Shown piece by piece: positions 17,881-26,355 of a DNA stretch of 64,000 nt. Source of the stretch: Bacteroidota bacterium. GTDB lineage: Bacteria; Bacteroidota; Bacteroidia; Bacteroidales; Prolixibacteraceae. The first letter of the stretch is position 1. Each line of letters opens with the position of its first letter. Where the stretch lies: positions 132,665-196,664 of the forward strand of contig JAHEYU010000003.1 in assembly GCA_023251435.1 (NCBI GenBank). The letters run 5' to 3'. The translations under genes and the position numbers were made by a program. Below the pieces are notes generated by a model, which searched no databases, was not told the origin of the DNA, and saw only the letters and a list, made by a program, of their open reading frames with translations.

Positions 17881-20800
17881 ATGCTCATTCTGATTGTCAT
17901 TCTTGGAATGGCTTCACAATCATGCCTTGTTCAATCCAAACGCCTTGTAAAAAAAGCCAACAAAGCCTCCATCGAATTTGCCCAAAAGGCTTCGGAAGGT
18001 TCGGTCTATAAATTTAGATTGGATACCGTTGTCGTTGATCAGCAGGCGAAAAAGGTAAACCTGAAAATGAAAGAAGGGTTTTCCTATTTTCCTTTTCGGC
18101 CCGAAAATACAAGCGAATATTACAACTGGTACAAAGAATCACTCGGACGAAAATTCCGGACTTATTCCATTTCAATTGAGTCGATGGGAAAGGAAATCAG
18201 CGAGTTGATCCCAAATTATTACCGCGATCAAACGGTTGCTGTCGATGTTTCGCGTTTAAGCAAGCCTAATAAACCGAAATTGCCCATTGTGCGCAATATT
18301 TCAGGAGGGACGAATTTTACCGAAGGTTTGAGCAACCGCAACATCGCTTTGTGGCACAGTCACGGCTGGTATTACGAAAATACCCTCGACCGCTGGGAAT
18401 GGCAGCGTGCGCGGGTTTTCCTCACGGTTGAAGATATCTGGACGATGGATTTTGTGGTTCCGTACATTACGCCGATGCTCGAAAATGCAGGTGCAAATGT
18501 GTTTCTTCCCCGTGAGCGCGACACCCAAAAACATGAACTCATTATTGACGCAGATGGCTCAACAAAAGGATGTGTTTATCAGGAAACCGGCGAAACCATT
18601 CAGCTCGGAAAAGAAAAGGGCTTTGGCCTGAAAGTGCCGTTTCTGGTTGAAGGCGAAAGCCCTTTTCAAATGGGCGAAACACGCCAGATGCAAGCGAAAA
18701 AATCGCCAGATTCGCAGATAAATTATCTGCCTGAAATTCCGGAAACGGGCGAATATGCGGTGTATGTTTCGTATTCGCAGAACGATGAAAATGTAACCGA
18801 TGCGCATTATACGGTTTATCATTCAGGAGGAAAAACCGAATTTCTGATGAACCAAACGATGGGTGGCGGAACCTGGATTTACCTGGGAACTTTCAGGTTT
18901 GAGAAAGGTGCAGTTCGCGAAAATGCCCGTGTTGAACTGACCAATGAATCGAACGAAACCGGTAAATGGATTACTGCCGATGCGGTGAAACTGGGCGGCG
19001 GAATGGGAAATGTGGTTCGCGGGCAGGCGGCGCAACTCGAAAAAATCCGCCAAATCCGCGATGAAAAAGGATTTGCGATGGATTCATCGCTGTGGTTGCC
19101 GTTTGCAAGTCAGCGTCCGCGTTTTCAGGAGGCCTCGCGCTACTATCTGCAAACTGCCGGAATGCCCGATACGCTTGTTTATCTGCTGAATAAAATCAAA
19201 TCGGATTATTCAAACCGTGGCCAGGATGCCGCGCTTTACGCCAAACGCGAAAGCGGGAAGGACGATTACAAAGATGATTATCAGTCGCGCGGCGAGTGGG
19301 TGAATTACCTGATGGGCGTGCCAAACGGGCCAAAGGCAAATCCTGATGCAAAAGGACTGGGCATTCCGATGGACATGGCGCTGGCTTTTCATACCGATGC
19401 CGGAACCACACCCGACAGCTCGATTATTGGCAGCCTGATGATTTACGATACGACCTACGGGCCGGACACTTTTGCCAATGGGCAGTCGCGGTGGGCAAGC
19501 CGCGATTTGACTGATATCCTGCAAACACAGATTGTTGGCGACCTTCAGAAACTCTATTTTCCGCAGTGGACGCGCCGCCCGATGTGGAACAAACAATATG
19601 CTGAAGCTGCACGGCCCAAAGTGCCAGTCGTTTTGTCGGAATTACTTTCGCATCAGAACTTTGCCGACATGGTTCATGCATACGATCCACGATTTAAATT
19701 TGATGTCAGTCGTGCTTATTACAAAGGAATCCTGAAGTTTCTGGCATTTCAGAACGGGCAGAAATATGTCGTTCAGCCTTTGCCGGTCGATCATTTTCAG
19801 ATGAGTCTCGAAGGAAAAACCATCCGTTTGTCGTGGAGTCCGGTGTCTGACGAACTGGAGCCAACAGCAATTGCCAAATCCTATAAAGTTTATACCCGTA
19901 TTGAAAACGGAGGCTTCGACAATGGCCGGAAAGTAAACGAGCCAACCCTGATTTTGAATGATTTAAAACCGGGAGTCATATACAGTTTCAAGGTTACAGC
20001 TTTGAACGAGGGTGGCGAGAGTTTTCCTTCGGAAATACTCGCTTGCAGCCTGCCAATCGACGACAGAAAGCCTGTTTTAATTGTGAACGCTTTCGACCGG
20101 ATTTGTGGACCGGCAGCTTTCGACAACGGCAAAGAAGCCGGTTTTCGTATGAGTGAAGACGAAGGTGTGGCCTACAAACGTGATTTGGGATACATTGGCG
20201 AACAATACGATTTCAACCGAAAATCGCTCTGGATCGATGATGATAATTCGGGTTTTGGTTCCAGTCATGCCGATCAGGAAACGCGCATCGTTCAGGGAAA
20301 TTCGTTCGATTATCCGATGATCCACGGGCAGGCCTTCCGCAACAATGGATTTGGTTTTATTTCGATGAGTGACGAAAGTTTCGAACAGAAAAACTGGGAC
20401 AAAAATACGTTTTCAGCACTAGACATCATTTTTGGCGAAGAGAAAACCACCAGCCGGCTCTATGGATTTAAGAAGAAGGATTTTACGCTTTTCACTCCTC
20501 AAATGCGGCAGGCCATCGCGGAATATTCTTCTGGTGAAAAGGCCAGACTTTTCCTGTCGGGGGCATACATTGGAACCGATCTCGAACTTTGCGGCGATAC
20601 GCTGGCCAAGAAGTTTGCAGGCGATGTGCTGCATTTTACGCCAATGACCAACCATGCCAGCAAAAGCGGTTGTATTTATCCGGTGAATGCGGTGAAAGAT
20701 CAATTTTCAGGAGAATTCAAATTTGTTCAGGAATACGATCCGGCCATTTACAAGGTTGAATCGCCAGATGCCATTGAGCCCAAAGGCAATGATGCCAAAG

Positions 20801-20961
20801 TTTTGTTCCGCTATAAAGGTGACAACAAAACCGCTGGTGTTTGTTACGATGGAGATTACAAATCAGTAGTTCTTGGATTTCCGTTCGAAACCATCACCAC
20901 CGAAAAGCAACGCGATGAGCTGATAAGACAGGTTTTGAAATATTGGGAAATGAAGAAGTGA
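17881..20961 (+). CDS. Amidase_3-like lipoprotein with inserted golvesin domain and FN3 domain
   Basis: 1026 residues from the ATG at 17881 (in-frame TTG at 17821 would add 20). Probable lipoprotein (GMASQSC near residue 15). The amidase halves are split: NIALWHSHGWYYENTLDRWE at about 154-173 and the continuing LENAGANVFLPRERD; then a golvesin/xanthan-lyase-type beta domain at about 240-375; then LAFHTDAGTTPDSS (about 501-514) and VPVVLSELLSHQNFADM (about 581-597) with the Glu expected of a zinc amidase. An FN3 domain follows at about 645-735 and an unassigned C-terminal domain. The fold suggests N-acetylmuramoyl-L-alanine amidase activity; exact metal ligands are not certain. Confidence 0.7.
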   Translation: MLILIVILGMASQSCLVQSKRLVKKANKASIEFAQKASEGSVYKFRLDTVVVDQQAKKVNLKMKEGFSYFPFRPENTSEYYNWYKESLGRKFRTYSISIESMGKEISELIPNYYRDQTVAVDVSRLSKPNKPKLPIVRNISGGTNFTEGLSNRNIALWHSHGWYYENTLDRWEWQRARVFLTVEDIWTMDFVVPYITPMLENAGANVFLPRERDTQKHELIIDADGSTKGCVYQETGETIQLGKEKGFGLKVPFLVEGESPFQMGETRQMQAKKSPDSQINYLPEIPETGEYAVYVSYSQNDENVTDAHYTVYHSGGKTEFLMNQTMGGGTWIYLGTFRFEKGAVRENARVELTNESNETGKWITADAVKLGGGMGNVVRGQAAQLEKIRQIRDEKGFAMDSSLWLPFASQRPRFQEASRYYLQTAGMPDTLVYLLNKIKSDYSNRGQDAALYAKRESGKDDYKDDYQSRGEWVNYLMGVPNGPKANPDAKGLGIPMDMALAFHTDAGTTPDSSIIGSLMIYDTTYGPDTFANGQSRWASRDLTDILQTQIVGDLQKLYFPQWTRRPMWNKQYAEAARPKVPVVLSELLSHQNFADMVHAYDPRFKFDVSRAYYKGILKFLAFQNGQKYVVQPLPVDHFQMSLEGKTIRLSWSPVSDELEPTAIAKSYKVYTRIENGGFDNGRKVNEPTLILNDLKPGVIYSFKVTALNEGGESFPSEILACSLPIDDRKPVLIVNAFDRICGPAAFDNGKEAGFRMSEDEGVAYKRDLGYIGEQYDFNRKSLWIDDDNSGFGSSHADQETRIVQGNSFDYPMIHGQAFRNNGFGFISMSDESFEQKNWDKNTFSALDIIFGEEKTTSRLYGFKKKDFTLFTPQMRQAIAEYSSGEKARLFLSGAYIGTDLELCGDTLAKKFAGDVLHFTPMTNHASKSGCIYPVNAVKDQFSGEFKFVQEYDPAIYKVESPDAIEPKGNDAKVLFRYKGDNKTAGVCYDGDYKSVVLGFPFETITTEKQRDELIRQVLKYWEMKK

Positions 20962-21123
20962 TCAGTGTTCAGTCGCAGTTGGCAGAAAAGGTTGTCAGGT
21001 TGTAATTGTTGTAGTGGTTAAAAAGGCATAAAGAACAAGAGTAAAAAAACGTCCGCAAGGAAAAGATAGTAAAAGAGATAATCGCATTATGAATGGAACA
21101 GAAATTACGAACAACGAAACGAA

Positions 21124-21212
21124 TATCCTTTGCCGTTCTGCTTTAGCGAACGGACATGAATGATAATTTTTTAATCCCATGTCCGTTGCCTGAAGGCAAA
21201 CGGCAAAGGATA
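21124..21212. repeat. Large imperfect hairpin, dispersed repeat family copy 2
   Basis: Outer arms 21124-21137 and 21199-21212 (TATCCTTTGCCGTT against AACGGCAAAGGATA) and inner arms 21149-21158 and 21178-21187 (AACGGACATG against CATGTCCGTT) are perfect, separated by 11-nt internal loops on both sides. This is the most complete member of the TATCCTTTGC family and has REP-like geometry. It fills most of the 303-bp spacer between the amidase-like and GT2 genes; no gene is seen there. Confidence 0.75.
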
Positions 21213-21264
21213 GTGCTTCTTTTAAAAGGAAATGAGAAATTATAATATTGAAAATCAATTGAAA

Positions 21265-22716
21265 ATGAAAAAAATTACATGTTTTATCCCCTACAGTTCG
21301 CAGGAAGAAACGCTTGCAACTGTTCGTGAATTAAGAAATTCGGACTTGGTTTCGCAGGTCTATGTGCTTTGCAATGCCGAGCAAAACTGCCTGATTGATG
21401 GCGCTGAAATGCTGAAATCGGAACCGATGACCAGCGGAAAAACCATCCGTCGGATAGCTGCTTTGGCAAATACCCGTTACACGTTGATTTATACCCGTCA
21501 GAGTTCGTTGCAAATGGGACAAAAGGCGCTCGAACGCTTTGCGCAGGTGGCAGATGATACCCAGAGCGGCATGGTTTATTCGAACTATCTGGCGGTAAAA
21601 AATGGCAAAGTGGAAAATAACCCGGTCATCGATTGTCAGGAAGGTAGCTTGCGCGACGATTTCAACTTCGGTTCTGTGTTGTTTTTCCGTACCGAAATCA
21701 TGAAAAAAGCTGCCGGACAGGTTTCCGAAGATTTTGATTTCGCCGGATTGTATTCACTTCGTCTGGGCGTTTCGCAGTATGCCGAATTGTTCCGTATTCC
21801 GGAGAATTTATACACTGAATATGAATCGGATTTGCGTAAATCGGGCGAAAAAATCTTCGATTACGTTGATCCGAAAAATCGCGCAGTGCAAATTGAGATG
21901 GAAAAAGCCTGCACCCAGCACCTGAAAAATGTTGGCGCTTTTCTGGAACCTGTTTTTACGCCCGTGAAATTTGACGAACAGGAGTTTGCCATGGAAGCTT
22001 CGGTGATTATTCCGGTGAAAAACAGGGTACGCACCATCGAAGATGCCATCAAATCGGTTCTTGCTCAAAAAGCAACTTTCAAATTTAACCTGATCATTGT
22101 TGACAATTATTCAACTGATGGTACCACAGAACTGATTCAGAAATATGCAGCCGCTGATTCAAGGCTGGTTCACATTGTTCCTGAACGTCAAGACCTCGGA
22201 ATTGGCGGTTGCTGGAACGAAGCAGCGAACAGTCCACTCTGCGGAAAGTTTGCTATTCAACTCGATAGCGACGACATGTACTACGATGAAACCACGGTTC
22301 AGCAGGTGGTTGACGCATTTTATGCCCAGAATTGCGCCATGGTGGTAGGGACTTACCAAATGGTAAATTTTGCATTGGAAGAAATTCCTCCGGGAATCAT
22401 AGATCACAAGGAATGGACACCTGAAAATGGCCGCAACAATGCGCTTCGCATCAATGGATTGGGTGCACCACGGGCATTTTATACGCCGGTACTGCGTCGT
22501 ATTCCGGTTCCAAATGTCAATTATGGCGAAGATTACGCGCTCGGATTGGCTATTTCGCGCCACTACCAGATTGGCCGCATTTACAACCCGATTTACCTGT
22601 GCCGCCGCTGGGACGAAAATTCGGATGCTTCGTTGAGCATCGAAGTAATGAACGCGCACAATTTGTACAAAGACCGCATTCGCACGATTGAGTTGAAAGC
22701 GCGGAAAAGGTTGTAA
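21265..22716 (+). CDS. Two-module GT2 family glycosyltransferase
   Basis: 483 residues from the ATG at 21265 (MKKITCFIPYS); an upstream ATG at 21232 is less likely. No signal peptide or transmembrane segment, so cytoplasmic. The C-terminal module (from about residue 245) is a canonical GT-A: ASVIIPVKNRVRTIEDAIKS, VDNYSTDGTTE, QLDSDDMYYDE (DxD-like) and YGEDYALGLAI. The N-terminal about 230 residues resemble a second GT-A fold but lack a clear DxD, so are probably non-catalytic. It precedes the DUF4922 gene. A biosynthetic enzyme here is unexpected; donor and acceptor are unknown. Confidence 0.8.
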   Translation: MKKITCFIPYSSQEETLATVRELRNSDLVSQVYVLCNAEQNCLIDGAEMLKSEPMTSGKTIRRIAALANTRYTLIYTRQSSLQMGQKALERFAQVADDTQSGMVYSNYLAVKNGKVENNPVIDCQEGSLRDDFNFGSVLFFRTEIMKKAAGQVSEDFDFAGLYSLRLGVSQYAELFRIPENLYTEYESDLRKSGEKIFDYVDPKNRAVQIEMEKACTQHLKNVGAFLEPVFTPVKFDEQEFAMEASVIIPVKNRVRTIEDAIKSVLAQKATFKFNLIIVDNYSTDGTTELIQKYAAADSRLVHIVPERQDLGIGGCWNEAANSPLCGKFAIQLDSDDMYYDETTVQQVVDAFYAQNCAMVVGTYQMVNFALEEIPPGIIDHKEWTPENGRNNALRINGLGAPRAFYTPVLRRIPVPNVNYGEDYALGLAISRHYQIGRIYNPIYLCRRWDENSDASLSIEVMNAHNLYKDRIRTIELKARKRL

Positions 22717-22718
22717 TG

Positions 22719-22870
22719 ACGCTGTCAGGTCTGGCGACGCTGACAGGTCAAAATAAGGTTGCAATAAAAAAAAACTGTCAGCATTTCAATATGAAACTGT
22801 TTTAAAAACATTGACAGGTCAAAAGAAGATCACAAATTAACCTGTCAGCGTTTGAAAAACCTGACAGCGT
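22719..22870. repeat. Nested CTGTCAG/CTGACAG inverted repeats
   Basis: Six copies of CTGTCAG, CTGACAG or TTGACAG in about 150 bp. Two perfect 11-bp pairs are nested: 22719-22729 with 22860-22870 (ACGCTGTCAGG / CCTGACAGCGT) and 22737-22747 with 22841-22851 (ACGCTGACAGG / CCTGTCAGCGT). The block ends 26 bp before the DUF4922 ATG, so it lies in the leader or on the operator side of that gene. Confidence 0.75.
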
Positions 22871-22896
22871 TAAACGAAAAAAAGAATAAGAAAATT

Positions 22897-23889
22897 ATGC
22901 AGCAATTTCTCGAGATAATAAAAGAAACCAATCAACCCGCATCCCAGATTCTCCGTGAATTTGTGGAAAGCGAAAAACTCCTCTGGCCTTTGGCTGAAGC
23001 AAATTACAATGGGTTGAAGTCGGTGGAGGAAAAGCAGTTTCAGTTCGATGGGTTTCAGATAAAAGTTCAGTTTAATCCTGAAAGGATGCGTTCGTCGGCA
23101 GCCAAAGTCGATAAGCAGTCGATTGCCGCGCGCAAATGTTTTTTGTGCAACGAAAACCGTCCAAAGGAACAGGATGCCATCGCTTATGGCGAACAGTTTC
23201 TGATTTTGGTGAATCCGTTCCCGATTTTCAAAACGCACTTTACGATATCGTGCAATTCGCACATCGATCAGCGGTTTTTACCAAATGTTCATTCTTTATT
23301 TGAATTGGCGAAGGTAATGGAAGGTTTTACGGTATTTTACAATGGCCCCGAATGCGGCGCTTCAGCTCCTGATCACCTGCATTTTCAGGCCGGAGAAAAT
23401 GGGTTTATGCCTATTGGCGATGAGTTTGACCGATTAAAGTCGTCTGCACGAATACTTTTCGCGGGGCCAACAGCCAATGTTTGGGCGTTCGACAATTATC
23501 TCCGGAAAATGATTTCGGTGGAAACCAGTTCGATGGAAGAAGCCTTGAAGATTATTGGTGTATATTACACATATTTTCAGACGATGCAACCCGAAAAGAT
23601 GGAGCCTATGATGAATGCGCTGTGCTCATTTTCTGAAGGAAAATGGACAATTCATATTTTTCCACGGCAGCTTCATCGTCCACTCCAGTTTTTTGCTGAA
23701 GGGAATGACCAACTGTTGATTTCGCCTGCATCGGTTGATTTTGGAGGCGTTTTTATCACTCCCAGAAAAGAAGATTTTGATAAAATTACGAAAGAAGATA
23801 TTGAAGATATTTTTAAACAGGTCAGTTTGAATCCGGTCGATTTTCAGGAATTGACAAATAAAATAAGGATGGCCATAAACAAAAAATAA
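22897..23889 (+). CDS. DUF4922 protein, HIT/GalT-like nucleotidyl-transfer fold
   Basis: 330 residues from the ATG at 22897 (an upstream TTG at 22852 lies inside the repeat block and is less likely). A Cys pair in ARKCFLCNENRP (about residues 77-88) resembles a zinc site. APDHLHFQAG near 170 gives the H-x-H-x-Q motif of galactose-1-phosphate uridylyltransferases and Ap4A phosphorylases. So it probably moves a nucleotide or phosphate using the His as nucleophile; the substrate is unknown. Cytoplasmic. The next gene starts two bases after its stop. In this context nucleotide-sugar metabolism paired with the GT2 gene is an attractive but untested idea. Confidence 0.78.
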   Translation: MQQFLEIIKETNQPASQILREFVESEKLLWPLAEANYNGLKSVEEKQFQFDGFQIKVQFNPERMRSSAAKVDKQSIAARKCFLCNENRPKEQDAIAYGEQFLILVNPFPIFKTHFTISCNSHIDQRFLPNVHSLFELAKVMEGFTVFYNGPECGASAPDHLHFQAGENGFMPIGDEFDRLKSSARILFAGPTANVWAFDNYLRKMISVETSSMEEALKIIGVYYTYFQTMQPEKMEPMMNALCSFSEGKWTIHIFPRQLHRPLQFFAEGNDQLLISPASVDFGGVFITPRKEDFDKITKEDIEDIFKQVSLNPVDFQELTNKIRMAINKK

Positions 23890-23890
23890 A

Positions 23891-24349
23891 ATGTCGATTC
23901 ACTATAAGCTTGGTAAAACTTTTGGACCCGTCGGCTCTGTTGTCGGAATCGTTCTTTTTTTATCGGGTTTAATTTTAGTTTGGTTTTCCTTGTCTGCACT
24001 CATTAAAATTTTTCTGGGGTCATTTCTTGGTTTCACCTTTTCAAGCACAGAAATTGATTTCGAACAGAAAAAAGTAAGGCATTCTGATGTATTATTCGGC
24101 ATGTTTAAAACGGGTAAATGGATTGATATTAAGCCCGAAATGAAAATCGGAATTTTGAAATCAAGAAAAACATGGAGAACGTTTAGCGCGGGTAACCGGG
24201 AACACAAAACTCCTGTGGAAGATCATCGGTTGGTACTTTTTACCGGTGCGGGGAATAATCGGATTCCGCTTAAAAAGATTGGTTCAACCGAAGAAGCCAG
24301 AATTGAACAGGATGAATGGTGCAGACGATTGAACATTAAAAAGTTGTGA
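23891..24349 (+). CDS. Small membrane protein of unknown function
   Basis: 152 residues. Two adjacent hydrophobic segments at about residues 13-32 and 34-50, then a soluble beta-rich part with a PH-like rhythm (EIDFEQKKVRHSD, KTGKWIDIKPEMKIGILKS). I do not recognise a named family. It starts two bases after the DUF4922 stop, and the serine hydrolase starts two bases after it, so it is very likely part of that operon. Confidence 0.65.
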   Translation: MSIHYKLGKTFGPVGSVVGIVLFLSGLILVWFSLSALIKIFLGSFLGFTFSSTEIDFEQKKVRHSDVLFGMFKTGKWIDIKPEMKIGILKSRKTWRTFSAGNREHKTPVEDHRLVLFTGAGNNRIPLKKIGSTEEARIEQDEWCRRLNIKKL

Positions 24350-24351
24350 AT

Positions 24352-26262
24352 ATGAAGATAAGCAAGTCGGGTTTTCTTTTTAAAATAGTGTTGGTCGTTT
24401 TGTGTTGGTCGTTTTTGCCAGCCTTGGGGGTTGCATTGGTTTCGTGCCGAACAGTCATCGATCAGGAAGCAGAACTTAAAAAGCGGCAGCAAATTGAAGC
24501 CTCAATAACTTTGCTTGAAAACAAAAATAACCTGATTCCGCTTGTACGATTAGATACGCTCCGGATTGCTGCACTTTCAGTTGGCTCGGAAAGTGTGACG
24601 GAATTTCAGCATATACTGACAAATTATATGAAAGTGGATTTTTTTAATCTACCTGCGGTTTTTACTCCATCCGATTTGGTCGTAATGCAAGCGAAACTAA
24701 ATGATTTTAATCTGGTTATCGCCGGAATTCATCAGGTTTCTGATACTCCTATATTTGCAGAACTAATCAATTTTCTGAACCGTAAAACTTCGGTCATTAG
24801 CTATTTCTGCAAACCTGAAATTTTAGACAGCCTGAAAATTTCAGGAAAACCACCCGGACTAATTATGGCATTCGATAACGACAGTTTGACTCAATCGTTA
24901 TCGGCACAATTGATTTTTGGAGGCATTGGCGCAAATGGAAAACTGCCGAAAGATTTTGGCGAAACTTATCCAAAAGGCGCTGGAATTGTCATTGAAAAAA
25001 ACATCCGCCTGAAATATGCGTTGCCTGAAGAAGTTGGAATTTTATCGGCTAATCTGAATGGCGCTATCGATTCGATTGTAAATAACGCCCTGAATAAGAA
25101 AGCTTTTCCGGGATGCAATGTGCTGGTAGCGAAAGACGGAAAAATCATTTTCAGGAAAGCCTACGGTTACCATACGTTTGAAAAATTGCATGCAACGCAG
25201 CTCACCGATTTGTACGATTTGGCGTCGGTAACCAAAGTTAGCGGCGGGGCGCCGGGAATCCTGAAATTATACGACGAAGGAAAAATTGGTCTGGATGAGC
25301 CTGTTGCCGATTATTTGCCCGACTGGAAAAACCGGCTTTTTCACCGCTCCGACAAATCAGATGTGACTGTTCGCGAGTTGTATGCTCATCAATCCGGATT
25401 GGTTCCGTACATCGGGTTTTACAAGCAAACGATGGAAAGCGGCCAGCCTTCGCCGAAATGGTATTCTTCTGCGCCAGACAAAAAACACACGTTGTGCGTC
25501 GCTCCTGGTATGTTTCTCGACAAAAAATTCCTGAAAATTGTGAATCGCAAAATTCGCAAAACGCCCTTGAAGACCCGTGGGAAATACGTTTACAGCGATC
25601 TGCCACTGGTGATTACGCCACAAATTGTGGAGCGGATTTCGGGGAAATCATTTGTTGATTTTCTTGATACTGAATTTTATAAGCCGCTCGGCGCTTCTGC
25701 GCTAACTTACAATCCACTTGATCGTTTCCCGAAAGATCAGATTGTGCCCACCGAACTCGACAATTATTACCGTTTTCAGCTCATTCAGGGAACAGTTCAC
25801 GATGAGTCGGCGGCGGTATTGGGCGGAATTTCGGGCAATGCGGGCTTGTTTGCTTCGGCCGACGACCTGGCCAAACTGATGCAGATGTACCTGCAAATGG
25901 GCACTTATGGCGGAAAGCAATACGTGAGCGAAGCCACGATGAAGGAATTCACGCGGGTTCAGTTTCCGCAAAGCAACAACCGCCGCGGCCTGATTTTCGA
26001 CAAACCATCGCTGAACCTTGATTCGCTGAAACCTGCTGAAGCCTATCCCTGCAAGGAAGCAAGTCAGGAAAGTTTCGGGCATTCCGGATTCACCGGTACA
26101 TTCGTATGGATGGACCCCAAATGCGGTTTGCTTTACATTTTCCTGTCGAACCGTGTTTGTCCGACCCGCAACAATAACCTGATCAGCGATCTGAATGTGC
26201 GAACCGAGATTTTGTCTGCAATTTATAAGCAGATTGATGGATTGAAGCAGATTGAAGATTGA
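24352..26262 (+). CDS. AmiE/beta-lactamase-fold serine hydrolase with N-terminal GH3 C-terminal-like domain
   Basis: 636 residues from the ATG at 24352 (a GTG at 24346 overlaps the previous stop). Lipoprotein signal ALVSC near residue 32. Residues about 48-210 resemble only the C-terminal domain of GH3 glycosidases: ASITLLENKNNLIPL at the start and FGGIGANGKLPKDF at the end. The GH3 catalytic barrel is absent. Residues about 235-636 form a class-C-type hydrolase: SVTK (about 292-295), YSD in KYVYSDLPL, and HSG in FGHSGFTGTF. In Bacteroidota, NagZ barrel-GH3_C-AmiE fusions exist; this protein looks like one that has lost its first module. Likely a muropeptide amidase; esterase or D-peptidase activity is possible. 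Confidence 0.82.
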   Translation: MKISKSGFLFKIVLVVLCWSFLPALGVALVSCRTVIDQEAELKKRQQIEASITLLENKNNLIPLVRLDTLRIAALSVGSESVTEFQHILTNYMKVDFFNLPAVFTPSDLVVMQAKLNDFNLVIAGIHQVSDTPIFAELINFLNRKTSVISYFCKPEILDSLKISGKPPGLIMAFDNDSLTQSLSAQLIFGGIGANGKLPKDFGETYPKGAGIVIEKNIRLKYALPEEVGILSANLNGAIDSIVNNALNKKAFPGCNVLVAKDGKIIFRKAYGYHTFEKLHATQLTDLYDLASVTKVSGGAPGILKLYDEGKIGLDEPVADYLPDWKNRLFHRSDKSDVTVRELYAHQSGLVPYIGFYKQTMESGQPSPKWYSSAPDKKHTLCVAPGMFLDKKFLKIVNRKIRKTPLKTRGKYVYSDLPLVITPQIVERISGKSFVDFLDTEFYKPLGASALTYNPLDRFPKDQIVPTELDNYYRFQLIQGTVHDESAAVLGGISGNAGLFASADDLAKLMQMYLQMGTYGGKQYVSEATMKEFTRVQFPQSNNRRGLIFDKPSLNLDSLKPAEAYPCKEASQESFGHSGFTGTFVWMDPKCGLLYIFLSNRVCPTRNNNLISDLNVRTEILSAIYKQIDGLKQIED

Positions 26263-26288
26263 ATGGTGAAGCTGAATTGAAACACAAA

Positions 26289-26324
26289 TATCCTTTGCTG
26301 TCTCACTTTAGCGGACAGACATGA
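26289..26324. repeat. Dispersed repeat family, copy 3
   Basis: TATCCTTTGCTGTCTCAC followed by TTTAGCGGACAGACATGA: the same word order as the left half of 21124-21212, with compensating changes in the CTGTC/GACAG pair so the small stem is kept. It lies in the 93-bp gap between the serine hydrolase and the first NamZ gene. Confidence 0.65.
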
Positions 26325-26355
26325 GAAAAACTATAACAATGAAAAAATTTAAAAA

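Noticed and set aside
22159..22764. 201-codon minus-strand open frame over the GT2 gene
   Set aside because: Opposite-strand shadow; the GT2 frame has clear GT-A motifs and this one has none.
24352..26262. Antibiotic-resistance class C beta-lactamase
   Set aside because: The fold matches, but the YSD/HSG motifs, the attached GH3_C-like domain and the murein-salvage neighbours point to an AmiE-like hydrolase.
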